The notes below the pieces were generated by a model. It made no database searches. It worked only from the letters and a program-made list of their open reading frames with translations, and was not told the DNA's origin. Source: Druceiella hillmani (Eukaryota; Arthropoda; Insecta; Lepidoptera; Hepialidae). From it: a DNA stretch of 64,000 bases. The position numbers and the translations under genes were made by a program. Within the stretch, counting starts at the first letter, position 1. Every line of letters starts with the position of its first letter. Below are positions 38,631 through 50,835 of this stretch, piece after piece. The stretch spans positions 793,501 through 857,500 of the forward strand of contig JAYKKI010000126.1 in the NCBI GenBank assembly GCA_039881145.1, read 5' to 3'.

Positions 38631-38925
38631 TATGAAAATATTGTGCGGCCAGAAAAAGAAGTCTGTTAATTTATCGTAACATTTCTAATGTAGTTATATC
38701 ATCTAAATGAGGGGTTGCCAACGACATCTGTTAAGTGTTATAGGAATAAATCAAAACTTTCAGGCAGTGATTTCAAAGTTTTCTTTTGAAGTTATACTTC
38801 TTTAGGCGCGTTATGAAAAAATAATGAGAGTGAAATTTTAAGATTCGTCACACAAAAGTTACAGTATGAAGTTGCAGTTATTGAGACTATATATTAATAC
38901 CAATATTTTGTACGAAACTTACGTT

Positions 38926-38998
38926 GGGGGCGTAGCTCAGATGGTAGAGCGCTCTCTTAGCATGTGAGAGGTACCGAGATCGATACCCGGCGCCTCCA
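38926..38998 (+). tRNA. tRNA-Ala(AGC): tRNA-Ala (AGC), possibly degenerate
   Basis: Full cloverleaf. Acceptor 38,926-38,932 pairs with 38,991-38,997 and contains the G3:U70 wobble that marks alanine tRNAs; discriminator A is at 38,998. D stem GCTC/GAGC is perfect. The anticodon loop TTAGCAT has AGC at 38,959-38,961. The T loop ATCGATA and the variable AGGTA are typical. A box TAGCTCAGATGG matches the pol III consensus, and a T6 terminator follows at 39,006. Two stem defects are visible: U-U in the anticodon stem (38,955/38,965) and A-C in the T stem (38,977/38,987). The gene may be functional with mismatches or a recent pseudogene. It has no intron and no encoded CCA, as expected for a nuclear eukaryotic tRNA. 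Confidence 0.88.
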
Positions 38999-39005
38999 AG
39001 ACAAG

Positions 39006-39011
39006 TTTTTT
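39006..39011 (+). terminator. RNA polymerase III T-run terminator of the tRNA
   Basis: TTTTTT begins eight bases after the discriminator base. Confidence 0.8.
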
Positions 39012-39223
39012 ATTTTTAGATTCTGCATTTTATTTGTCTTTCGAATAATTTAAAAATGTTTGATGTCATTAATTGTGATTCTTTATTTATATTACTAATA
39101 AATCTAATATCCAAGTTTCACAGATAAATACTTATACAGAGAGGCAGATGATATTTAAAAACAATATTACCATTTGATGCAGATTTACTTGATGATGATT
39201 TTAATTTATGCAGATAATAAATA

Positions 39224-39270
39224 AAAACAATATTACCATAAGGCATTTAGCTTTATGGTAATATTGTTTT
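39224..39270. repeat. Perfect hairpin, 18-bp arms, 11-nt loop
   Basis: Arm 39,224-39,241 (AAAACAATATTACCATAA) is exactly complementary to 39,253-39,270. A third, direct copy of AAAACAATATTACCAT lies about 65 bp upstream near 39,159, so the segment was duplicated both directly and inversely. Confidence 0.95.
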
Positions 39271-42200
39271 ATCTTTATTTTGTATTCACTTTTCATACAG
39301 AATTAAAATATCAATTAGTTTCTAATTTCCTTACATCAGCGCAGCGCCATCTTTTGATAGATATGATTATTAATTTCACGTAACAAAAATACTTCAAGTA
39401 CATAATATTGACGCAGTGAGCCGCTTTTTCATTTGAATTTATTGGATAAAAAAATATAAGTACGATTTATATATGTGCTGATAAATTATATTCAGTAGTG
39501 ATTTAAATTCAATATTTTGATTAATATATTTACTATTCGTAAATATTAGTGAAAAAATTGTGTTTATAGACTTTTTCAAGTGCTCCAATATAATTGAGGT
39601 TATCTATCCGTATGTATTATTTAATGATGCCAAAGAAGTATAACTTCTCACGCGCGTACATAAGTACACGCACCCATTTTTATTTCATAAGTACGGGCAC
39701 TACAAAAAGATGATTAAAGTTAAATATTTTAGGATAAGTTATGAAGTCGTCCAAAATGAAGGTGGAGTTTTTTTATGTAACAATAAATTTCAAATAACTA
39801 AACTAAAATGTGTGACGGGATTATATGATCGAAGTATAGTACTTCGATCGATGCCCTCTACATTATAATCAAGGATCAATGCTTGAGTTTGTCAATAGAT
39901 TCTACTAATATAAAATTTACAGACGGCACTTTTTAATATTACAAATCCACTAACGGACTTGAGTCAGTTTTTTTTATGCAATGGAGAAAATTTCGAGGAC
40001 GTTGTGGTGCTGTCTTATAAAAAATTAGGCGAATATAAGAGTAAATGATGAAATACTAAATCTTCAAAAATATGATTTTTTTCATATGAATTCATAACGT
40101 AACATATATATTACAAAATCAAAAGGAAATATTTAGGTTTTAGAAAGTAAAGTTTTTTTCTTTAGTTATCGTAAAATAACTAAAACTTTAACTAAAATAA
40201 AATTGAACATTTCATCTACTTTCGCTATAGTAGTGGTTATGATGGGAATTAATTTTCTTGCATCTCGTAATAAAAATTGTAGAAATATAAATTTCTAACG
40301 CAAATAAATAGAAAAAACACTTTCATAGCGAATAATTTTTAGTAATTTATTTTGCCCAGAATTATTTTCCAATCCCGCTTATTTACTCTACTGGAAGTAT
40401 CTCAATTATATTATACAAGAATACCAAATAAAAGCACTTTAGAAATGCACAAAGATTTAATTAAATTCAACTAATTATTTATTTCAGAAATTATAAGCAA
40501 ATTATATGTACGTACGTAAATTTGTTAGGAACATATCTATGTTCTTTGTTATCCTCTTTGTTTATTGTCGGTTGCAACAACTGGTAAAACTGCTAATTTC
40601 AACAACACAAAATTGTTAATATAGTTAGTTATTAACCTGATGCAATATTTAATGTACCTGTCAATGCTACATACATCAAGTCTAAATGAATAGTACAACG
40701 TGATTTTAAATGAAAAAAGTCTTTGTTGCAAATAGTAAGAGTTTTCCCGTTCGAGTCCAGTGCGAGTGTGAGCGAATATATTTTATATGTAAGGATTTAA
40801 ATTAAATTAGTGTGTTTAATGTTATCTGATGATTCTCTAATTTTATTTCTCTACAATATTAAAAAAAAAATCTGTTACATTTTCTCTTTACACAAATTAA
40901 AATAATATTTATCGCCTATGATTTTTATTTAATTTATGCTATGAATTCCACAGGGCTATCTATTTATTACTTATTTAATAGTATAAACTGTTTAATACGA
41001 GCATTAGCATAAAGAATTTTACGTGTGAAAACGTGAAATGAGAATTGTCCAGATTCCTCGTTTTATTTATTATTTACAATACTTTTCCAGTTTCATTTCT
41101 CTACAACACCATCTTTGAAATCAAATCAGTTAAATTTTACTGCCTATGATTCTTAATAAATTTACGATACTGAAATCGATTATTTCACTGCTTAATATTC
41201 TTTTAAATATTTACTTGCTTGGTGCTTTACTCTATGAGCTATGGTATGAGCAGCCAAATTCCAGATTGGCCAATTATTGCCAAGCAAATTTGCCACTCCT
41301 ATTCTCTGTTGCGTAAATATTCAGTTTTATTATGTAGGTAGAGCCACTTAGCATTACTACAATGGAATGAAGTCTCCCAAAGTAGCGATCAAATGAGGCA
41401 CTATTCAAGAAGGTCAATCAAATAAATTTACAAAGTAATAGCTGCCCATAAGTAAAATTCACCAGAGATTTACTTCCGATTCTTACAAAGCCATTTCCGC
41501 CAGTATTGAGTAGCTTTGATTTATCTTTGGTCTGTGTGCGTATTGCATGAATGTCATTACTTTATCCAGGCTGTACGGTCATTGTTAATAATAGACCGTT
41601 TTATATTGAGATATAAGTAACTAGATATTAATATAAAAATAAAAATCTATTTCTTGTCAGGAAAACCTGAAATTTTTTGAAGGTTGATTCTATAACATAT
41701 TCTTGTGATGCTTCCTACATTCATTAAATTTCACTAAGAAATAAGAAATTTCGTTTCAAAATCGCTCCATGAAATGCATTGATCTGCATTATATTGTGCG
41801 TTCGGGTTAAAAATACATTTAGATGTAAGTAAGATTTTTGTACCCATTTTTTATTTTTATTTTGTTTTCAAAAATGAAATGCAGTTAATTGTATGTATAC
41901 TTCATCACTTTATGTAACTGCTAAGCTATAAATTTAATTTGGTCCCAACACTTGAAATAATCTCGCAATATGTATCAAAATATCATATTCATCAACAAGG
42001 AATAATTGTAATATTTGTAATAACAAGCCATAAACTTTGAAATATCACGCAAAGTTATAGTCAAACACTTGCTATAGACAGTTCTTATTTTCAAGCCACG
42101 ATTTATCCTTTTAGAAGACCATTATTTCAGCAATATTATTCTTAAGTCGACATTACATTTAAAATTGGGGACAAAATATAATTTGAAAAAATTAAAACAG

Positions 42201-45200
42201 AATGACAAATTTTTGTCATTTCCTTAGATTTCCCGCAATTCATTTTGTTCATTTGTATCCTCATCTTTCAGGCGTCGGTAAATAGTTATTGATAAGTGTA
42301 TAAATAGTTAATAAATAAAGATATGTTTTATAATTAATTAAAAACTATTTTCCCACAACCTAAAAATAAACGCATATTTTTCCGTATCATTTGATAATAA
42401 TGAAATAACTTTTGGAAAACATATATTGTGTGTTTGAAACATGCAAGTTAAATAACATTTAACTATAGAAATAAACGCCCACACAAGCAGAAAGCTTATA
42501 AAGAAATAAATAGATTGGGTGAAATAAAAAAATTGCGACGTCAGGACACTTTTGATTTTTACAATTTCCAATATGAGAAAGAAAGAAAACTCACAGGAAA
42601 GTTGTTGAATGAATTGAGTTACTTTACAATGTTCCGCTAATTGTCAAATCAAGATATGCTCAGACATCTGAGAGCGGTGTTCTGAAACCAGCAGCTTATT
42701 TTGTGGTTCAGTAAAGTATTTTACTGAATATAAATAACCATGATACCATTTAAACATCAATATTTCATTTAGAAACCACTACTTGTGATATTTTGTTTAT
42801 TATTGCTCAATACTTTGTTAATAAATCTATGCTTAGCGTGATCATAAATCTTAATACTTTTGTACAACAATCACATTTATAAGCCTTTTTAAAACGAATG
42901 ACTTTTTTACTTTAAAGTTAAAAAATAAAATGGTATTGCAATATATTATCGAAATCTCAAAACAATTTTTAAAATCAGATTAAGCTTTTTTTCTTTAAAT
43001 AGGTCTACTCTTAAACATTAATAAATAAATTCTTTTTATTATAACTAATATACCAGTAATATACATAGGTTGCCTTTCATTATTGTATTTTATTTAGTTT
43101 GTGGTACCACAGGGAAAAACTCAAAAGCTATTATTTAAAAACAAAGACGTTCGTACTTACATATTAATCTATCTCCTTGCGAAACAAAATAACTAATCAA
43201 GAATAAATGAGAAATACTTTTTAAATTTCTGTTTTATTCCTTCTCTCGTCAAAAAATCCTCGAATAATATAATTATTTCATACCAGGTAAGATACCGAGC
43301 AATTAGACCGAGCGAAAGTGACAATGATGCAATTTGCATCAACCAAGTGGCATACCGAGTAAACCTATATTTTCTTTTTTTAGTAAACTATTACCGCATT
43401 CATAATTTTAACGCAACGGTTATTTCGGTTGTATCTCCATGTTAGATATAATATTCAAATTTAAAAATAAATATTTCCTTTACCTGCTGACGACTGTATC
43501 GAACTTGATTCCAGTTTATTAATTGTAGTTACAATTAATAATTTAAGTTACTTTTTACACTTAATATGAATTATTGATTGTAATTGCATTGCATTTATAT
43601 TACATGTGTATATACAATATATTTAATAACATTAACCACATTTTTACGTAGCTATAATAAATTTCACAGTGTAGTATCTTAGAAAGGTTTAAAATAATGG
43701 AATACTGAAAAATATTATATTGTCACATAATGTAGATAGGATTCTTGACAAATTTGAGATCTATAATCTACTAACTTTATGACAAGATAGAAAAAAAATG
43801 TGATTTTTTGTTTATTCCTAAAAGAAACAACTAAATATACATTTTGAAAGTGAAATTTCATTTACTTTTTAATTACTGTAATTCATTATCTGGCTACATT
43901 AATAATACAGGTTAAAATTGGTTTATTTTCAATTTTTTTTATAAAAATAATCTCTTAAGCATTTGAATTAAAATACCCGTATAAAATTTATTTCGCTTTA
44001 AAAAATACATTATTTGTAATAAACAGGATGATAGGAACATAGGAGTAATAGTAAATTTTTAAATTAATTTTAAATTAGAAATTTAATCGACTCAAATGAA
44101 TGACTTTCCGCAAAAACTTTGTCACCAACTTTATCACAAAAGCCATTATTGGGGGAATTGATAAACCGCCCAATTATTTGGATAAAAACGTCTCTACATA
44201 TATGAAGAAACATTAAAATACTAATAAATATTGTTACCACAGGTAAGCGACCTTAACATCACTGAGACCATTAACTCTAATTTATTTAAAAAACAAAACC
44301 TTTGAGGCATCATAAATATACTCAGTTACTGTGTAAATGTTTACAATATCGTCTGCCTCATTCGTTGACCTAAAACAAAATGAAGGAGGAAAAGAAAGGA
44401 AAAAAAGAGGGTCGCAAAATCTGCTTTCGTAAGGGCGAAACGGAATTTAAGTAATGCTCACTTATATTGACAAATTGTAGGTTGTTAATCTGGTTAGAGG
44501 CGGTAAAAAAATCCCGGATTCCTTCCGCAATTGGTCTTATTAGGGAAGGGAGACATTCTAGCTTGATTTCGAAGCAAAAAGTTAATTAAGCCTTCTGTGC
44601 TGTCGCTATGAAAAATAAAATTATTTACTTAGTAAACAGCTTAAAATATCTAGAACTTTCTTAATATTATGGAAGATTATTTCATTGTGAATGATCGCGA
44701 TATGAAACCTACTTTATCTAACTTAAATATTAAGCGTAATATGAATTTCTTCGAATATTTTCTATAAATAACTAATAACTTAATAATACACATAAATTCA
44801 TCTTTTATGTTTTTATTACCAATGTTTTTCAGTTTATGATATTTGACCGTTTTTAATATACAAGCGACTAGGGATAACAATATTTCAGGGCATCAACCTT
44901 ATTTCACAAAGTGTAGATAAATAAATAATGTCCCAATATTATGATGTTTACATGTAATGTTGATATAACTTAAATGCTATATAATTACATAAAGTATACA
45001 TAAAATAAGCACTCGACAAGTTTTCTCGCTACAGTAGCGCACTTACAGCATTAGGATTTTCACTGCGCAAATTCTTCAGAAGTTTACATGACATTATCTT
45101 AATCAATTTATATACATTACTAAAGAAATATTTGCGTTTCCGAAAGTTGTTTACCCACTAGTCACATAGAACATAAAAAAAGAATTTGACGTTTAGCTTT

Positions 45201-45290
45201 GCTTGCATTGAGAAAGAAATTCCATTTGGTTTGAAATATTTTTTGCAATAAAGTGACTAAAAAAATCTGATTTACAATCTAATTATTAAT
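39271..45290. other. Gene-free AT-rich interval
   Basis: A 10-bp perfect hairpin lies at 39,827-39,849 (GATCGAAGTA, loop TAG). The octamer-like palindrome TGATGCAATTTGCATCA is near 43,325. A lysine-rich 24-codon frame starts at 44,381 with no recognisable function. No gene or TE coding region is supportable in these 6 kb. Confidence 0.5.
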
Positions 45291-46475
45291 AGGTCAAGGA
45301 AAAAGTTCGGGGCATTTTTCCCAATAAATGGCTTTAGGGCTGCATAATTTTTAAAATATTAAATCCTATCAAGCCATACTCAAGGCTGTTCGAAATATTA
45401 CTCCAAAGTGCATTGAAAATTGAGATTTGCTAATTCGGTCAAAAGTAATTACGTTCTCAAATTGAGCCTCTAAGAAAAAATTTCGAAAAAATTAGCTTTG
45501 TTTTACAACACCACTTCGATCAAAGATATAATGCTTCGCGAAGTTGTGAAAAGATTCCTGTTTTTTATGGTACTGCTTTATTACAATCAGCAGCACATTA
45601 ATTGTTCGCCCGTTTCGCCTCTGAAAATTTTTAAATTAATGACGCGCCGCACTTTGGTTGCCCAATCGTTGAAAAAAATGATGAATTTGTCCAAAAGATT
45701 AAGGAAGACTGACACATTTTATTTTATGACATCGCTAGCTGGTTTTGAATAATTTGCGTAAGGCTGGACACAAAAAAGAGATTTGATATTTAGGTAAATT
45801 ATGAATTAATAGTGAAAAATTTAATGGACCGAATTTCCATCTGTGAATCACTACTGGAATGAAACCAAATCGAGCCACTTTTGAAGAGATTGATAACGAG
45901 TGACAAAAATTGAGTCATATGCAACAAAAATATAAAAATCAATGATGAATATAAAGATCGTGATCCAAAGTAAAAGCTATACAGTGGCAACGCCCAAATT
46001 GACGCCACCTAAGGTAATGCTTTGTATTTAGTGAGATCAAAGCCAATTGTATATTGTGAGCTACTTTCACCTGACCAAACGATTGGTCCACTCTCTACTG
46101 TCAATATTTAATGCGATTAAAGCATAGAATTGAGGTAAAAGAGACTCAGCAAAAATAGAGACAGCGTTGGAAAATATTTTATGCATTCACAGTATAGTCC
46201 AAACCTTGCCCATCCGACTAACATTTGCCTTTCTCTCTCCAGAACTCTCTTAATGATATAAAGGTGACTTCAAAAGGTGCCTGTAAAAATCACTTAGTTC
46301 AGTTTTTTGCTCAGAAATCCCAGAAATCCTATAGGCATGGCATAATGGTTTTACCAGAAAAATGGCAAAATTTGTTTCGGTCAAACCGGTATATATTTGA
46401 CTTAATAAATTTGATTTATATGTAAAAAATATGTTTTAATTTTGGTGAAAAAACGCCACAGACTATTTCCACACA
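45291..46475 (+). mobile_element. mariner element, both inverted ends recognisable, dead
   Basis: Left end AGGTCAAGGAAAAAGTTCGG at 45,291, next to a TA-containing AATTATTAAT, is mirrored at about 46,447-46,475 by a degraded inverse copy (AAAAAACGCCACAGACTATTT). The element is about 1.19 kb, slightly short of the usual 1.25-1.3 kb. This agrees with an internal deletion in its transposase. Confidence 0.75.
45490..46425 (+). pseudogene. mariner transposase pseudogene
   Basis: Blocks in order: NASRSCEKIPVFYGTALLQS, then LFARFASENF and INDAPHFGCP of the N-terminal DNA-binding region (45,505-45,660). KNLMDRISICESLLE and IEPLLKRLITSDKN follow (45,815-45,915); the first catalytic Asp is kept but the following Trp is TGA. 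IVYCELLSPDQTI lies at 46,048-46,086 and SLQNSLND at 46,237-46,260. The C terminus is KNHLVQFFAQKSQKSYRHGI, MVLPEKWQ (46,285-46,372). These match the mariner pattern, with phrases closest to what I recall of cecropia-type mariners. The segment with the 'HHDNARPH' second Asp is deleted. Several stops and frameshifts rule out activity. Confidence 0.85.
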
Positions 46476-48025
46476 TCAGCATATGTATAACTAAATCACA
46501 GTACCATACATCATGCAAGCCCACATAATCGTGTCATCATAAATGCAGTTATCCTAATTGCACATGGACGCCTCCCGGCGAATGCAATAGAAGACCGAAT
46601 GCAATAGTGAAATATGGACGGAGTACTCGAGCCAGTTAGGTTAATGGAGTAATGCTGTTAAAACAACTTGCAGATCATTAGTTGCGCAATTGTATGAAGT
46701 ATGACATTTTTATATTTTGTGGCAGTATTATCTTTTGGATATATTTATAGTTTTTACTACAATTACTAATACATGGTTAACAGATTTGACGTTAAAAATA
46801 CATAAATTCATTTTTATTTTTTATCTTCTTTATAAAACTAGGGCCATTTAAAATGTTTCTTATGTTTATTTATGGTTACTAAATATTAGTTTGAAAGACC
46901 GTAAATATTTGTAGAAAGTATATATTCCAAGACATTTGTCTATTATATTTTGTCTATATATTTGCCTCTCGTACAGCTGACTTTATTGTGTGTGTCCGCA
47001 AACTAACATACTTTCCTTTTTGAAACGGAGAAATCAAATACATGGAAGTATTTAAATTCTATAAAAGTAAGATTTTTCCATTAATAATAAACTAAAGTTT
47101 ATAATATAATAATAAATTAAAAGGTGTATTATGATTTCCAAAATACTCCATTAATATATTTTTATTTTCACTAAAACGCAACTAACGTAAATAAAATTCA
47201 GAACAATAATGATTCTTGCATTTCTTGTGCGGAGAATAATATTTTCTATACATTTGTAGTAGACTGTAAATTATATTATATAATGATAGAAAAAGCAAAA
47301 CCATACAAAATTACACGTACATACACGTTCGTATATTACACGTACCGTACGTACATTTGGTGAAAAAACGTATTTATATAATTTATTGTAAGTACATTAC
47401 ACGTTCATATATATCGCAAAAAGGAAAACAAGCTTACGAAACCATTCCCAAATGTTTCTTAGTAGATTGAAAATAGATGAAAATAATGACTGATATAGGT
47501 AATTATGGAAAATAATATACTCAAAGCTTTAGAAATATATTTCCTTTGTCCATATGTTAAACGTTTATTTATTTAACGAGTACCTGTCAGAAAGATAATA
47601 ATGTATCAGAAAGAAGGCAACTTTCCAATTAGTTTTGCAAATAAAATTAAGTTTTATAGTTAATTCATTAATAACAATTATTAGTCGACTTGCAAAGATG
47701 TAATTTTTGAACATCGTACAGTAATGTATTCTTAGGATTAAACAAATATGATCTCATAAAAGTAGTAGTTTTTTATAGACCTTTTAAAATGGTGAATATA
47801 TTTAACTTCATATCAAGCAGATATATTAGTCTAAGTTACTACATTTACAATTGACACAGTTTTTAATTGAAACAGAAATAAATAATATTGTCTGTTTCCC
47901 CCATGACACATATATAAGGCAATGTCCCGATCGACATATCAACGCCCAGCCCAAACCGCTAATAATAAAAATTTTAAATTCGAGGGTGTTGATTTTATAA
48001 TGGAGGCGTAGTTTAAGAAGGGATT
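46476..48025. other. AT-rich non-coding stretch
   Basis: Irregular repeats of 'ttacacgt' and 'cgtac' occur at 47,310-47,410. Nothing else is supportable. Confidence 0.45.
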
Positions 48026-48661
48026 TTTCGAAATTCATCCCCCAAGGGGGTAAAAAGGTGTGATTAAGTTTGTACGGGAAACAATTTTTTTATGGTAATT
48101 TTTACTTAAATTTGGATGTTCAAGCTCATTAACTAAAATAATGTGACCCATGTTTCAGGATTTCCCAAGATATAACCACTAAGTAGGTGAAAAGGGGTGG
48201 CTAAATTTGTACCAGTTGTTGTTTGTTTTTGACACATTGATTCCGAAATTCCACCACCCTAGTGGTGGAAAAACCTGGCGAAATTTGTGTGGGAAAAAAA
48301 TTATTACAGTAATATTTTCCCAAAAATTAGCAATAAGGATTTCAGTACAAATAATGAAATAATTGTTTAAGAATTTTCCTATATTGAACCTCTAAGGTGG
48401 TGAAAAGGGGTGATTAAATTTGTATGGGAATGAAATTGGTATGGGAATGTTTAATTGAACTTTATAATTAATATTTTTCCATACAAATCATTAAATAAGT
48501 ACTTAAGCATTTTTTGATAATCTACCCCTAACGGGAACAAAAGGGCCAGCTCTTTTCCCTTGTAGGGGAAAAATTTTAATGGTAATTTTTACTTAAAAAT
48601 TTGTATTAATGCTTTGAAAAACAAATAATGAAACAAATATTTAAGCATTTTCCGATATTCA
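48026..48661. repeat. Degenerate tandem array, ~135-bp units
   Basis: A unit start like 'ccc.taaggggtgaaaaggg' then 'gtgattaaatttgta.ggga' recurs near 48,038, 48,175, 48,258, 48,393 and 48,523. Most copies are followed by 'ggtaatttttacttaaa' and '..taagcattttcc.atat'. Spacing is about 135 bp, with one shortened unit. Similar 'gggtgaaaagggg' repeats are widespread in insect genomes. Copies are strongly diverged. Confidence 0.75.
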
Positions 48662-49553
48662 GCTTATTTTTTTATCACTTTATTTGCGTAAACTAGGTAA
48701 TCACTATTTGTAGAGTTTGTTGATACATAAATAAACAATAGTGTTAACAACATACAAGTAAGAAGTAATTTAATAAAAATGAAAATGACTTTTTATTTTA
48801 TATTTTAAACTACAAAATCGATTTTCATAAAATTTTCACTTTCAATTTCAGATATATTTATGAAAAAGTCCACTTAAATATACACGTCCTAATAATTTTA
48901 GTTTAAATTTCTTCTTTTCATTACTATATTGATTTAATGTGGATTACGTTCTTTCAAAATTTATTTCTTTCTCAATATATTCATTAACTATCACATATCT
49001 TTATTTTTATATTCCGAAAACCATTTAACAAATAGATTTTTTCGTTCATCCACTTTACATTTGATACTAGTGTTACATTCGGAAAATTTGCTTGCGACTA
49101 ACTCTGCAGTTATTTCTTGTTACGATCTTATTTTTCGTTAAAATTCAAGATTTCTCTTCAAAATTTTGAATAACACGCTCCATATTTACAAAAAAATATT
49201 TCTTTATTGATTTTGAAACATTTTTCATGAAATGGCAGCCCGAAGTTAACATTTCTTACTCTACGTATTTTTGGCTAGCTTTTATTTTTTTTGTTACTAC
49301 ATTCAAACATTTTTCAAAAAATCCATTTCTTCGAAAATGTTTAAAATGGCAATTGAAGATGGCAGGTTTTCGTCTAAATCAATGGTGGTTAGTTAATTCC
49401 ATTAAGTTTTACGAATGTTTACATTATACATACATAAACATACCCATACAGAGCCAATGGGTCCTACTGTACTCATATGTAAAACTTCAGGCTGACTAGT
49501 AGTCTGGTTGAATTATTTGATAAATTAACATGAACATTTTTAATGTCAAGAGA
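48662..49553. other. AT-rich non-coding stretch
   Basis: One 90-codon frame at 49,227-49,499 is hydrophobic and aromatic-rich but shows no motif; not accepted as a gene. Confidence 0.45.
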
Positions 49554-49567
49554 TGTGTGTGTGTGTG

Positions 49568-49631
<64 letters not shown>

Positions 49632-49676
49632 TATACATATAAATATACATACGTACGTATTTATATAAATATATAA
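49554..49676. repeat. Compound (GT)n(TA)n microsatellite
   Basis: GTGTGTGT passes into (TA)n and ends in CACACATATACATATAAATA variants. Confidence 0.96.
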
Positions 49677-50109
49677 TTTCACCGAGATTTTACAGTTTAT
49701 TGCATATTACGGTTTTTATATAGGAAGCAAAGCACTGAATAACGGTAAAAGCACGGTACAACATTTACGGAATGTTTTTTATACACGACGGCACGGAACG
49801 GTTTAAAATATTCAAGTCGATTCTACTCGACTCGTCAGAATATGACTTTAACTTGTGACAAAGAATAATTACCTTAATTTTAAAGACGTAAATGCTAATA
49901 TAGGGAACTTATGTCATCCATTTTGAATTTAAAATATTTGAAAGATTCACACTATTCAACCAGAAATATTAATCAACCATTTTTATTTAATCTATTAAGG
50001 AACCTGAAATCAATAATAAAAAAGTCTATATCTACCAAGTCGACTAATGTAATAACTTCTTTTTCAAATATATTTTTTACTTAATTAATAAAGATTAGGT
50101 GACAGGCAA

Positions 50110-50310
50110 TAAACACGCGGAATGCCGGTTCATACTGCGTTACCCGCGTGCTCACGCACATGCTCTACAAAATTTAAAACGTTGCTAGCACCGTTAAAAT
50201 CGGCATAGTGCCAGTGCCGACTCCTTTTAATATGACGCCGTCTAGTGCCGACCCTTCAAGGAAGAGTAGAGCTCGCAAACCGTTAGTGCTGTACCCGGGA
50301 CATTATATCA
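50110..50310. other. GC-richer patch with repeated GTGCCGA words
   Basis: 'agtgccgactcc', 'agtgccgaccct' and 'cggcatagtgcc' cluster at 50,200-50,260 next to CpG-containing words (CACGCGGAATGCCGG, CCCGCGTGCTCACGC). No open frame or RNA fold was recognised. It may be a TE fragment or a conserved non-coding element. Confidence 0.3.
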
Positions 50311-50780
50311 GGATTTCACTAAATGTATTTTTTTAAAACCTTGCCCTTAATACATCTGAGTAAATTTCACGCACATCGACGTAAAAATTATCTATATTAG
50401 AAAATAATATTAGTGGTAGTTTCGTCTACCATCATCAGCTTAATCATTTTAGCAAGTTGTTTTATTTTTGCATAAATGTCTTTAAATTCTTTTTATTTTT
50501 CCTGTAATATTTACAAGTCTTTCCGTTATTCTTAATTATTTAAAAGTCTTGAACTCGCAAAATTTCGGGAATAAGCAAGTTTAATGGATTTGTTTTCGTT
50601 AATTTTTGTCATGAATAAAAAACTATACGACGGAAATAATATTAAAAAATTCTTTTGGAACGTGAATATCGAAGCATAAAGATCTCATTGTCCTGCTTTT
50701 AAATGTCTGCACCTTATTTCGTGGAATAAAAAAAATATTTCTAAAGTTTTCAATTTAGAATAGAAAGGATAAGTAAATTT

Positions 50781-50835
50781 TACAACTTAACTTAATTCCA
50801 AGCGCCTATTGCGCTTGGAATTAAGTTAAGTTGTA
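50781..50835. repeat. Perfect hairpin, 25-bp arms, 5-nt loop
   Basis: Arm 50,781-50,805 is the exact reverse complement of 50,811-50,835, loop CTATT. Key words are CTTAACTTAATTCCAAGCGC and its inverse. Pairing stops abruptly outside. Confidence 0.97.

Noticed and set aside
44378..44460. Short lysine/glutamate-rich frame starting ATGAAGGAGG
   Set aside because: Only about 24 codons, in a purine-rich tract, with no support from context.
49227..49499. 90-codon hydrophobic frame
   Set aside because: Phe- and Tyr-rich sequence is what AT-rich DNA yields by chance; no signal, motif or neighbour supports it.
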